Shown here: positions 1 through 11,136 of the stretch, piece by piece
Numbering within the stretch: the first letter of the stretch is position 1
Layout of the letters: each line of letters starts with the position of its first letter
Assembly (NCBI RefSeq): GCF_907165205.1
Contig: NC_058190.1
Coordinates: 15,818,001-15,882,000 of the forward strand
Length of the DNA stretch: 64,000 nt
DNA from: Coccinella septempunctata
Lineage: Eukaryota > Arthropoda > Insecta > Coleoptera > Coccinellidae
Direction of reading: 5' to 3'
Translations under genes and position numbers: made by a program
The notes under the pieces: model-generated
Databases searched by the model: none
What the model was told of the DNA's origin: nothing
Seen by the model: only the letters and a program-made list of their open reading frames with translations

Positions 1-429
1 ACTTTTAAAAAGACTTCGAATAACTCGACTGCAAATTACTATTTTATATAAGATATGTCTGAACTCAAGAAGGTCTTCGATGAATAATGATCATTTCTTA
101 ATTTAAATTTATCAGAAAGCCAGATTTGAAAAGTTGAAAAAAAACTGATAGTGAAGCTACAAAAACTCAATAATACGCACAACTAATTCAAAGGAAAAAA
201 AAACCGATTGACCAACATGACATCTACCCACGCATTGACGAACTCTCCAATTACAGGTGACAATTACAGGTTGATATGAAAATTGAAAATGAAATCTATA
301 ATGAACTAAATGATGAGAAAGAGAAAATGGAAACTACAATCAGATACAATATAATAACTAGAAAAATGACCTTTATGAAATTGAATTTGAAAATTTATGA
401 ATTGATGTATTAATAAACCAAATACGATA
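1..429. other. unassigned AT-rich sequence
   Basis: I see no sustained coding frame or repeat boundary here. Short A-rich pieces could be decayed upstream parts of the LINE remnant that follows, but nothing aligns convincingly. Confidence 0.4.
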
Positions 430-780
430 TTTCATAAATTAAAAAAAATCGAACTGTAACAGATCTGCAAATCATGAATATAACTAACAAGTTAAGAGGC
501 ATACTGTATAAAATGAGAAATTTGAGAGACTACCTCGACTTGAAACATCTCCGATTGGTTTATTATGCATTGGTGCAGTCGCAGCTGCAATACGGAATCA
601 TTGGCTGGTATAAATGACACTCACCTGGAAAGTTTGAATGTGGTATATATATATGTATATGGATATTGCGGATTTATATACGGTAGACCCCTTACATTCT
701 CTAGCGACTACACAGGGAATCTGAACTGCTCGATGTCAGGCAACACTTTTGTTTAAAGTTTAAATATGGTACTTAACATG
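430..780 (+). pseudogene. LINE reverse transcriptase, C-terminal fragment
   Basis: Around 478-620 the sequence reads, with decay, as the post-catalytic RT region. It contains the words LRDYLDLKHLRLVYYALVQS and then LQYGIIGW, which match the thumb region of non-LTR retrotransposons. The same region of a related copy lies at 37.88-38.04 kb, where it reads LKHLNILYIALVQSQLSY. No catalytic motif remains, and stops and frameshifts surround the match. The downstream limit is uncertain because the Penelope-like element begins at 911. The RT assignment rests on motif likeness; the LINE clade is undetermined. Confidence 0.6.
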
Positions 781-910
781 AAGAAGTCGAAAATAACATT
801 TGCACACTGCTACAATAAAAGAAGTAAGGCAAACTTTCTGAAGATAACTTTTTGTGGAAAGAATATATGACAGCGACACTTATATATATGACTTTGTCAC
901 ACCTAAGAAT

Positions 911-1215
911 ATATTTTTGATAATTGGTTGAGATCAGGGATGAAGGAAATCAATTAGATGAAAATTCTGCCGACGTTTCGATTATATTCGAATCATCTTC
1001 GGGCGGGGCTCTGAAAGAGCAATACAAGGACATTACACAAAAATACAGAATGGCCAACTCAAACAAAAATAAAAAATCAGGGATCCCGAACTTGAAGGAT
1101 CACTTACTGTGAATAGCCATCCAGAAGTATAAACATATATACACATATAGAAAACTTTACTGACGATCTGAATGAAATAAAATGAAACAACAATAAATAG
1201 ATAAATATATACAGG
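911..1215 (+). repeat. Penelope-like terminal repeat, left copy
   Basis: This segment reappears as a reverse complement at 3929-4160 and 2058-2145. For example TCAGGGATCCCGAACTTGAA here matches TTCAAGTTCGGGATCCCTGA near 3977-3996. It preserves the uninterrupted sequence (around 1130-1160) into which the 2146-3920 element inserted in the other copy. The short open frame across it is not meaningful coding sequence. Confidence 0.75.
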
Positions 1216-1234
1216 CAGTGAGTCTGTGAGTACA

Positions 1235-1771
1235 ATGGCGAACCGTAAGAAAGATATGGAACTGAAGTATTTCTCAATACCATATATAAAAGGTCTTTCT
1301 GAGAGAGTTGCTGGTGTTTTAAAAACTACAAACACCATAGTGTCCCTTAAACCAAGCAACACAGTCAAACAATTATACTTCAGTTCGAAAACTGAGACAC
1401 CAAAATTAATGCTGTCCAATATAATTCATGAAATACCTTGTAAGGACTGTGAATGTGTTTACATTGGACAGACGGGTCGATACCTTGAAACGAGAATCAG
1501 TGAACATCGCAGGGACAGCATTAATGTGCACAACCCAAGCAAAAGAAAGGAGAATAACACGGCCTTAGCTGAGCACTCCTACAGGGAACTTCACGCTTTT
1601 GATTTCGACAATACAACAGTAATAGGACGTCAGCAAGTTTTAAAAAAGAGATTGATACATGAAATGGTATCAATTCAACAAAATAACAAATCCAATAATA
1701 AAAGGTCGGATATTGAGGGTTTGAATACATCTTATTTCAATATAATTACCAGATTAAAAGAAAACACCTGA
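1235..1771 (+). pseudogene. Penelope GIY-YIG endonuclease domain, C-terminal fragment
   Basis: An open frame of 178 residues from the first ATG (1235) to a stop at 1771. It is the C-terminal endonuclease of a Penelope protein, which nicks DNA during retrotransposition. Visible landmarks are a CKDC pair at residues 69-72, YIGQTGR at 76-82, Arg87, the EH pair at 90-91, and then ALAEH followed by HAFDFDN, all in the order expected for Penelope GIY-YIG domains. The frame could open a few codons earlier only at a GTG. The family protein also carries an N-terminal RT of several hundred residues, which is missing, so the fragment is unlikely to be active alone. It sits directly after the left terminal repeat. 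Confidence 0.8.
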
Positions 1772-2145
1772 ATTTATGGTCGTTAGGAAGGAAATTCCTT
1801 ACGACTGTGTTTTGAAACTTTTTTGAATCATAATCAAATTTCATTATCTACCTGCGCGCCGTATGAAATATTGACAGGTTTTTCACGGTGGTTGTATTTC
1901 AGTTCCCCTCATGTCTCGGTCCTTCATGTTACGTCCGTACCTGTACCTTATAATGACACCATTTTACGTGTTTTCTGAGTGGACACTAGGAGTCAACCGA
2001 TGATGTGGGTCACCATTTTTTAATTTTAAAATTTAAATTTTTTTTTATTGATTACTTGTTCATTGCCTGCCTGTATCTATTCATCTATTTATTGTTGTTT
2101 CATTTTATTTCATTCAGATTGTCAGAAAGTTTTCTATATGTGTAT

Positions 2146-3920
2146 TAGACTGATTCAAAAAAATCGACTTTCTTTTTTTTCGAGAAACACACCCCTTATT
2201 ATCTTCAGGGCATTGAAAAAAGACGTCTGTGAAAATATTAGCCGAAAATATTATTATTTAGAGGTCGCTCATCGAGGATTACTATTTTCCCTACTAATAG
2301 GAGGGGAAAAAAATTTATTTCTAGTTAAAAAATTCCAGTTCGCAAACCAATGGACGGATACCATTGAGCGATATATTTTTATATAGGGAGTTGGGTGCTC
2401 TACAAAAACTGCCCCATAAAATTTTTGCATAAAACGGCTTTTCGAAAAGTTATTAGAGCTTGAAATTAAATTTTTGTCGAAGTAGCTGTTTTTACTGGGA
2501 TATCGGGAAGCAGTTATTGGAATTTACTTTGAAAATCAGGTAATCGTTCTCGAAAGTTACAATTGATATGATTTTATTTAGATTTAAATCATTTATGACA
2601 TCTCCAAATTGTCAACCTCAACAATTGGTAGGGAGTTAGTGTTTCATACTCTTCAGAATCAAATTATTTAGCATCTCTTATTTCTCATTCACTTGGGTCA
2701 GAAAGAATGATTGGTTTTGTGCCCTCTTTCAGATTAGTGTTTGATCTTAAACTCGGTACTTGTCTTCAGTTTCATCCATTATACAATTTTGTGTATTCAT
2801 TATTTTTGCAAACCCAAAATGGCCGCATTCACAAAATTCTCGCTATATGATTTCATTAGAGAAGACATTACGTAGTGAAAGTAACATATAGGTGATAGGA
2901 TCTTTCTGTTGTTAACGATTTAGCGGAGCGAGTTATTGGTTTAATTGAAAAATGTAATAACTACTAAAAGAAGAATGAAGAATTAACAGTTACAGTTTCT
3001 TTTACAATTGATCAACGAACATCGTCATCGTTTTCCGGATTGCAACAAAAAAAAATTGAAATTATCTGTTTAGAACATATCTATTTACAGATGTTGAATA
3101 TACCAACACCAATATTATTTTTCACAACCGAATGAATGCTTTCTATATGCCACTTATTTCTAATATCATTAAACCTACCAATCCCACAAATATCGAGATA
3201 TTTGTTGAAAAATTGTTGAAGTTCACTATTTTGTGACAGCGGCCATTTTGGGTTTATAAAAATAATGAATACACAAAATTGTATTATGACTGAAACTGAA
3301 GACAAGTACCGGGTTTAAGAACAAACATTAATCTGAAAGAGAGCATAAAACCAATCATTCTTTCTGACCCAAATGAATGAGAAATAAGAGATGCTGAATA
3401 ATTTGATTCTGAAGAGTATAAATTTCTAACTCTCTAACAATTGTTGAGGTTGACTATTTGAGGATGTCATAAATTATTTGAATCTACATAGAATCATATT
3501 AATTGTATCTTTCCAGAACTATTTTCTGATTCTCAAAGTAAATTGGAATAATTTCTCCCCGATATCCGAGTAAAAACAGCTACTTCGACAAAAATTTAAT
3601 TTCAACCTCGAATAACTTTTCGAAAAGCCGTTTCATGGAAAAATTTTATGGGGCAGTTTCTGTAGAGCACCTAACTCCCTACATAAAAATGTATCGCTCA
3701 ATGGTATCCGTCCATTGGTTTGCGAACTGGAATTTTTTAACTAGAAATAAATTTTTTTCCCCTGCTATTAGTAGAAAAAATAGAAATCCTCGATGAGCGA
3801 CCTCTAAAAAATAATATTTTCGGCTAATATTTTCACAGACGTCTTTTTCCAATGCCCTGAAGATAATAAGAGGTGTGTTTCTCGAAAAAAAAAGATAGTC
3901 GATTTTTTTGAATCAGTCTA
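2146..3920. mobile_element. palindromic DNA transposon with ~700-bp inverted arms and 8-bp TSD
   Basis: The arms, about 2146-2843 and 3225-3920, are inverted copies of each other, starting TAGACTGATTCAAAAAAAT and ending with its complement. The 8-bp direct repeat ATGTGTAT flanks the element at 2138-2145 and 3921-3928. The uninterrupted target is preserved in the other Penelope terminal repeat near 1130-1160, which confirms both the borders and the TSD. The ~380-bp loop has no recognisable transposase. An 8-bp TSD is shared by hAT, P and Merlin groups among others. The terminal bases do not settle the superfamily, so I leave it unassigned. Confidence 0.85.
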
Positions 3921-4197
3921 ATGTGTATATATGTTTATACTTTTGGATGGCTATTCAAAGTAAGTGATCCTTCAAGTTCGGGATCCCTGATTTTTTATTT
4001 TTGTTTGAGTTGGCCATTCTGTATTGTTGTATAATGTCTTTGTATTGCTCTTTCAGAGCCCCGAAGATGATTTAAATATAATCGAAACGTGGGCAGAATT
4101 TTCATCTAATGGATTTCCTTCATACCTGACCTCAACCAATTATCAAAAATAGATCAATTTGAAGGTCATTAAACTAATATTATCAACACCTAAGAAT

Positions 4198-4531
4198 GCC
4201 AACTTCAACTAGTTTAAATCAAAATGTCGTTCCCCCATGATCGTCAGCGCGGCTATTGGCAAAAACATGAACTACACATTTTGAGGGACGACTAATCTGT
4301 GGTCTGAAAGCAGCGATCGTTCTCTTTTCCTGTACTATCTATGGAGAGACCTATGGGTTAAATTATGGTGAATTGGAGAGTAGAGAAAAGGAGAACTATC
4401 GCTGATGCTTGCAGACGATGTTTTATCCCTCAAATCATTTACCAGTAGAGAATTAATTTTTTATTCAATGGATGTGCTAGTGTCGCTCCAATGAAATGAA
4501 TTTTGATTCAAACTAGTTGAAGTTGGTTGAA
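4198..4531. repeat. MITE-like unit at the left end of the palindrome
   Basis: About 334 bp bounded by its own inverted ends: GCCAACTTCAACTAGTTTAA at the start and TTCAAACTAGTTGAAGTTGG at the finish. An inverted partner closes the other end of the palindrome at about 8783-9128. This suggests a small element that was present before the inverted duplication or that defines its ends. Confidence 0.65.
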
Positions 4532-5395
4532 TTTTCCAGTGGTGAGGGTGAGGGCAGGTTATATGATTATTCAACAAATCCATTTTTTTATGCAAATGGT
4601 GAATTATTGTAACGTCCGTGGGTATGGTTCACTGATCGAACGGAGGAAGAGACTTCTAAACAATTCACGCCAGATACCCCCATCTTCAAAGTACCGAAGG
4701 TAAAATCTTTCAATTATACATTACTGCTATACTCTATTCTTAGATTTCTACATAAAATATATAATACCTATGTATCATTGATGACTTAAGGGATTATTTA
4801 ATTCCATAAATTATTATATTTACCGACTTTGCCATACTTTCAAATCATAGGTTAAATAAAAGTCGGAAGTTAATTATTGTGATAACTCCCTTCTTTTTCG
4901 GCATTTGCATTTTCGTCCATAAATTTCTCCAACATCGTAAATATTGAATTCGATAACATCGACATCTACTGAACTCTTTGCAGCAACGCTTGCGGTTGAG
5001 AATGTTTGCGCAAGACATCGCACAAATTATGAAAATTGTTCGAAGACATTATCAACATCTCCACCTCCACAACTGGCGTCACGTGCTAGGTTATAAAAAT
5101 TTCATTTCATAATATATTCATGCAGTAGTTCGAAATCATCTTTCGATCTAAAAGCTTTACCTTATCACGACTTGTTTGACGTACATGCTGCAAAAGCCGG
5201 TAACCATATATACACTTTGAACATTTACATAACTATCCTCAAAAACTGCACTCAAAAATCTGCAAACTTGCACAATTCCATTAAAATATCATATCAATTG
5301 TGCGGCTCGCGAATACTCATTATAAGAGCAGTTTTATCCAAAATAATTCCAAACAAGTAATCCAATTATTAAAAGTCTACGACATGCCAAGAAAT

Positions 5396-7131
5396 TTAGG
5401 CTTCATTCCCCAAAACAAAGAAATTTTTTGTACTGATAAATGAAATGGAAACTCGCTCAGTTCAACTTTTGAAAAGGGGATATGAGCATTGTTATTGAGA
5501 ATGATATTACGAATCGAAACGCATGATGAAAATAAAGGGTGTTTTATTTGAAAAAATATCATTTTATGCAAAATTTTGAAAACGCGACTGTCGATTTTTT
5601 GTTGTTTTCGGCATCGAGAAGGTCATTAAAAATGCTATTAGTTCGCACATTCAACCGAATTCGTAGCATCAATAATAACAGAGTTGGCAATGGTGCCCAT
5701 TTGATTTGAAACATTCGGAATATAAGTATCTATCGATTAAGAATACATAAACTAGTGAAAAAAAATAATGCACCAACAAAAATTTTTAGGGCGATTTTCA
5801 ACAGGGTGTAACTTAAAGAAAAATGGTCCCGCGTAGGTACATGAAATTTCAGGAAATAAAATATGAGCTTCAAATTGTCTACTTTTTTAATCTGAACTTT
5901 CAGTTTTTGAGTAATGTGTAATAGAAAGCCACCGACAAATAAATTGCTAAGTTCTTTTGTATTATTCTGTTCTACTGAGCTGAAAACATTTTTTTATTAT
6001 TATATGGAGCAGATGAATTGTTCATTCAGCTTCAATATCCATTATCACAGATCTTGATAATTCACGCTTGGCTATCGGACTTTGAATGGAAATAGCACAT
6101 TTAATGTTGGGTTGTCAATATCTCCGCAACCAATGGTTGCACAGAGAATTGAAGACGGTTTCCGAAACCTGAACTAGTTCTTTACAAGGTTCAGCATATT
6201 TGTCAGAAAAATGGTTTTTTCGTTATTCATTGTTTATACTATTAGTATTATCAAGCGCTGATTCGAAATTATCGAAGAGACCACTAATGTTATGTATGCT
6301 GTAACATTTAAATTCATTCAAAAAAAAATACTTCATAACCCAACATGATCCATTTCGTTGTTTCATTTTGAAAAAAATGAATTATGAAACTTTTCATCTC
6401 AAAGGGTGATAATCTTTGAATGAATAAAAAAAAGGAATTTCCTATCGATTAAGTCAACATTTTATCGCAATAAGTGTTCAACGTTATTTCTTTGAGGGAT
6501 TTGTTTTCACTTCAGGAAATAAACTTTAATGCTTTCCAACACCACCAACTGATTTACAGGATTCCGCTGACCAATTGTTAGGGAAATTTTTTTTCTCAAG
6601 TTGAACTAGAATGTCGACCTCAGTTCCACACTTTCTGAAATAATTTTACAAGCAGACAGATTTTATCTTCAAACTACTTTTTTCCAGAGAAATGTTCTTT
6701 CGTGCAAAATGCATTTTTTTAAATTTTTTTCCCCAGTAAATATACAAGTTATCCTAATCCATGATAACCTTGGTTTTGTCACATTTTCGAGACAGACAGT
6801 AATAGCCATTAAAATAATTTTTCTGGAAAGAAGAATATTACATATGCATGAAGTTTTTCGTCTTGATATTGAAACTTAATATTTCCAGGCTGAAAAGTAT
6901 ACAGACGTTCGATGAACACGTTACGTTCTATCGATTCGATATTCGATAAAGGACTCCTAATTCAATTGACCACATCAACAAATCCAAAGCATGGTAATCT
7001 AGTCGTTAGTTCGTTCCTGCTTCTCGTTCGGTTTAAACGCTTTGGCGGCTCTAGCGCATGTGGACTCTCGCACGAGATACGAATATTCACACGAACTCGA
7101 AACGAAAGCAGTTTGAGATCACCGAAACTTC
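5396..7131. other. loop of the giant palindrome, no gene recognised
   Basis: About 1.7 kb of single-copy AT-rich sequence between the arms. It has no convincing open frame, transposase motif or terminal repeat. Short frames near 5.4 and 6.9 kb do not resemble known proteins. Confidence 0.5.
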
Positions 7132-7746
7132 TTGACATGTCGTAGACTTTTAATAATTGGATTACTTGTTTGGAATTATTTTGGATAAAACTGCTCTTAG
7201 AATGAGTATTCGCGAGCCGGACAATTGATATGATATTTCAATGGGTTTGTGCGAGTTTGCAGATTTTTGAGTGCAGTTTTTGAGGATAGTTATGTAAATG
7301 TTCAAAGTGTATATATAGTTACCGGCTTTTGCAGCATGTACGTCAAACAAGTCGTGATAAGGTAAACAGAAGAAACCAGCTCTGAGCATTTCTAGCTTCT
7401 AGATCGAAAGATGACTTCGAACTACTGCATGAATATATTATGAAATGAAATTTTTATAACCTAGCACGTGACGCCAGTTGTGGAGGTGGAGATGTTGATA
7501 ATGTCTTCGAACAATTTTCATAATTTGTGCGATGTCGTCTTGCGCAAACATTCTCAACCGCAAGCGTTGCTGATGCAAAGAGTTCTGTAGATGTCGATGT
7601 TATCGAATTGAATATTGTTGGGGAATGTTTGTTGGGGATGTTGGGGAAATTTATGGACGACAATGCAAATACCGAAAAAGAAGGGAGTTATCACAATAAT
7701 TAACTTCCGACTTTTATTTAACCTATGATGGCAAAGTCGGTAAATA

Positions 7747-8515
7747 GAAACATGCTAATAAATTCATCGAAAATATGTATATTATGTTATGAGATTAGGT
7801 AGTCCTCAACAGTACTCAATTGAAGGTTCAATTGATGAATATTTTTTCTTGCAAGTGAGAATTTATATTAACTGAAAAAATTTCTGGTTTTCATTGGAAT
7901 ACATATAGGAATTTTGATGATTTATCTTACAAATGTACAAATTACCAGTGTGCTTTTTGTTAATTCTCCGATTTATATGCGATCAAATACTATGAAAAAT
8001 ATTTTAAAGCATCAGTATCATCATCAGTTTCATTCATAAAAATCAAGAAATAATTTTCATAATTTGTGCGATATCTTGCGCAAACATTCTCAATCGCAAG
8101 CGTTGCTGCAAAGAGTTCTGTAGATGTCGATGTTATCGAATTCAATATTTACGATGTTAGAGAAATTTATGGACGAAAATGCATCAGTTTCATTCATAAA
8201 AATCAAGAAATAGATGAAATCCCCAAGAAATCACTAAATTCAACAAATGGATATTTCATGTCTAGAATTTTTTATTGCATGAAGTAAGTACATACAAATT
8301 AATAATAATAATGGCCAAACCTTCATGATCACATAAATAGTTAAGGGAGAACACTTTAGGTACAGAAGAGGAGAAGGTGTCAGGTTCAGATTTTTCACTC
8401 GATCGAGAAGGCTCTGCTTTCAATATCGGTCAAATTCATTATGAGTCGGTATTTGTAACGAGGTTTGTTCCCATTTTCATCTGAAAAATTTACTCTGAAA
8501 AGAATGTAATGTATC
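7747..8515. other. segment present only in the right arm
   Basis: This stretch interrupts the right arm where the left arm (near 4815-4830) is continuous. It contains, at about 8057-8180, a direct partial repeat of 7520-7665 (shared words include GCAAGCGTTGCTG and TCTGTAGATGTCGATGTTAT). CATCAGTTTCATTCATAAAA is itself repeated at about 8024 and 8183. It looks like local duplication or insertion after the palindrome formed, or deletion from the left arm. Confidence 0.55.
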
Positions 8516-8782
8516 AGAAGATAAATTTATGGAATTAAATAATCCCATAAGTCATCAATATTATATAGGTATTATATATTTTATGTAGAAATCTAACAAT
8601 ATAATATACGAGATAGTATAGCAGGAATGTATAATTGAAAGATCTGGCATGAATTGTTTAGAAGTCTCTTCCTCCGTTCGATGAGTGAACCACACCCACG
8701 GACGTTACAATAATTGACCATTTGCATAAAAAAATGGATTTGTGAATAATCATATAACCTGCCACCACCACCGGAAAATTCA

Positions 8783-9128
8783 ACCAACTTCAACTAGTTT
8801 GAAATTTATTTCCTTGGAGCGACACTATCACATCTATTGAATAAAAAATTAATTCTCTACTGGTACATGATTTGAGGGATAAAAGATGGTCTGCAAGCAT
8901 CAGCGATCGTTCTCCTTTTCTCTATTCTCCAATTCTCCTATTCTCCATAATTTAACCCATAGGTCTCTCCATAGAGAGTATAGAGAAAAAGAGAATGATT
9001 GCTGCTTTCAGACCACAGATTTTTTCGTCCCTTAGAATGTGTACCAATAGGTAGTTCATGTTTTTGCCAATAGCCGCGCTGGCGATCACGGGGGAACGAA
9101 ATTTTGATTTAAACTAGTTGAAGTTGGC
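8783..9128. repeat. MITE-like unit at the right end of the palindrome
   Basis: Inverted counterpart of 4198-4531. It begins CCAACTTCAACTAGTTTGAA and ends TTTAAACTAGTTGAAGTTGG, followed by C at 9128. It is moderately diverged from the left copy by eye. Confidence 0.65.
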
Positions 9129-11134
9129 AGAGTGATCTGTCTTGGTGACTGATGATTATTAGAATATTATTATTTTCAATTTTTGATAAGACAACAACAT
9201 ATGATCATGATGAAATGTTGAAACTTGCGCGAAAGTAAGATAATATCTCAGACTGCATTTTTGAGAATCGACTCCGAATTAAGTTGTGTGTCAAGAGCAC
9301 TTTTGCTATGAAGTTATCAAAAAAGATGAGGGATTCATTATTAACGTAATCGAAATTGTCATCTCTCATGAAAAGTGGACTCTTCTGAATAAAAATATCT
9401 AATCAATAAAACAACATGGTTCAGAAGTAGACAGTTCTGAAGAGTTTTGTTGGCATAACATAATATATAATCTGAGCATAACGGTTCTCAGTTGAGTATT
9501 GGAAACAGAATATACTCTAATAAGGGAAAAATCTGAGATTGCTACCTTTTGTTATCTGTATGTGTTCTACTCCTCAGTGTAAATGTACACAATTTTGAAA
9601 ATTACCAATTATTAATATTAACTATTATATCTATATCCAGTTTTCAATTAACAATGATAAACATACGTATAGGTACAATTTTATTGATCAGTGATTTCTT
9701 TTGAATTCCATTAATGACGTCATTTATTATGATTGAATGAAGTTGAAAGCTTATTTCCTTTTAAAATGTGAATTGGATTTAATATTTTATTGCATATAAA
9801 TCAGAAAATTCATATTTATTATAGATTTGAAGAAACGTATTTGAAAAATCATCAGAAAAACTACGATGACACATAACCTAAAATAAAATGAAAGAAGTTC
9901 ATTTCAAATTGACGTTAAAATCCCCACCTTATATTCGTTCGACTATAACGATGGAAGCGACTTCTGTTTTCCCCGTTTTTGGAGACAAATTTTTAGTACG
10001 GCGGAGGCGTTTAGTTACTCTCCATGTTTTAACCGATGATGTTTAGGTGCACAGAGATTTCTAGATATGTCTCTGAAGCTACAGCTAACGAAACTGAAAC
10101 TCAAACATTTCCAGCAGTTTGTGAATAGGAACTAGTGGCATTCTGCAGAAGTTTGTTACTTACTAGGTATCAATAATGATTGTAATACTTTGAGAAATGA
10201 TACATAATTATGAGAAATATATGTTCGAATGTTATATTCGTGCGAATAAAAATTGTATAGATTTTATAGATTTATATTCGGAAATACATCCCGGAAGAAA
10301 ACAGCTCGGACAAGAAAATTTTTGACGTTACGACACGGATGTTTTCCATAGATCAACATTCACTTGAAAACTGATGAATATAATATCGTGCGGTCAAAAA
10401 AATTCGTCGACAAATAGGCTTCGGAATTTTAAACATTCATATTCGGTGTCTGAACGTACGTCTCTCTTGAATTACTTCATCTTCCCAAAATTTAAAAAAT
10501 GATGACATTAACCTACATCCTAATTTTGTATGGAATGTGGAAGGGCACTTTCAAGGAAAATTTAATTTCCCCCAAAGTGCGAAAAGCATTTCTTCCATTG
10601 AGTCAGATCACAAGAATCCAAACAATCTGACGCAGTTAGAAAAATTCTTGGTGGAAATTTCAACCGATCTCCACTATTTTCATACGTAAGAGACATGAAT
10701 CTTGAACGGATCGTGGTATTATGTTTTTTTTTCTAAAGAGGTTTTCATTATTTCAGTAATATCATTGAGTATTTGGGTTTAATACTCAATGTGTTTATTA
10801 ATTCTCTATAAATATTGAATTGATTTGGTCGTTACTGAAAATCCAGGACTATAAACTAACGAACTGAATTAAGTGAAAATAAATATTGGACAATATCAAA
10901 ATTCAATTTAGCTATAAAAAGGCACGATGCTTTCTCCTCATCCATAATGTTCTACTGTTAAAATTCCATAAAAGAAAATAGATTTTGCCATTGACAGGTG
11001 CATACCGAACAATTTTTTTGCATGCTACAAGGTTAGGTAATCAATCTTTTCAATTTTCTGATAACATGTCATCTTTATGAAAACAAACTGATGGCTTTCA
11101 TTCAAAATCGTGTGGAATAAAATATGTTAACAGA
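9129..11134. other. unassigned AT-rich interval
   Basis: I see no open frame of interest, no inverted-repeat pair and no motif that I can name. It ends at the TA that borders the pogo-like element. Confidence 0.4.
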
Positions 11135-11136
11135 TA

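Larger units (their letters stand above)
911..4185 (+). mobile_element. Penelope-like retroelement, 5'-truncated, with a nested DNA element
   Basis: The element is bounded by a 12-bp direct repeat, ACACCTAAGAAT, at 899-910 and 4186-4197, read as its target-site duplication. Inside are a left terminal repeat (about 911-1215), the GIY-YIG endonuclease end of the Penelope protein (1235-1771), and an inverted copy of the terminal repeat (about 2058-2145 and 3929-4160). That second copy is split by the element at 2146-3920. The RT domain that should precede the endonuclease is absent, so this is a truncated copy. Penelope elements are known for terminal repeats in inverted arrangement and variable TSDs, which fits. 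The right end lies directly against the large palindrome starting at 4198. Confidence 0.75.
4198..9128. mobile_element. giant inverted-repeat (foldback-like) structure, 4.9 kb
   Basis: The left arm (4198 to about 5395) is the reverse complement of the right arm (about 7132 to 9128). The outer ends read GCCAACTTCAACTAGTTTAA and its complement. Examples inside the arms are GTCCGTGGGTATGGTTCACT (left, ~4613) against AGTGAACCACACCCACGGAC (right, ~8685), and the stretch at 5172-5390 against 7135-7389. The right arm contains about 770 bp (7747-8515) that the left lacks. No transposase is visible and no clear TSD borders the whole. It may be an inverted duplication of a smaller element rather than one transposon. 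Confidence 0.75.
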
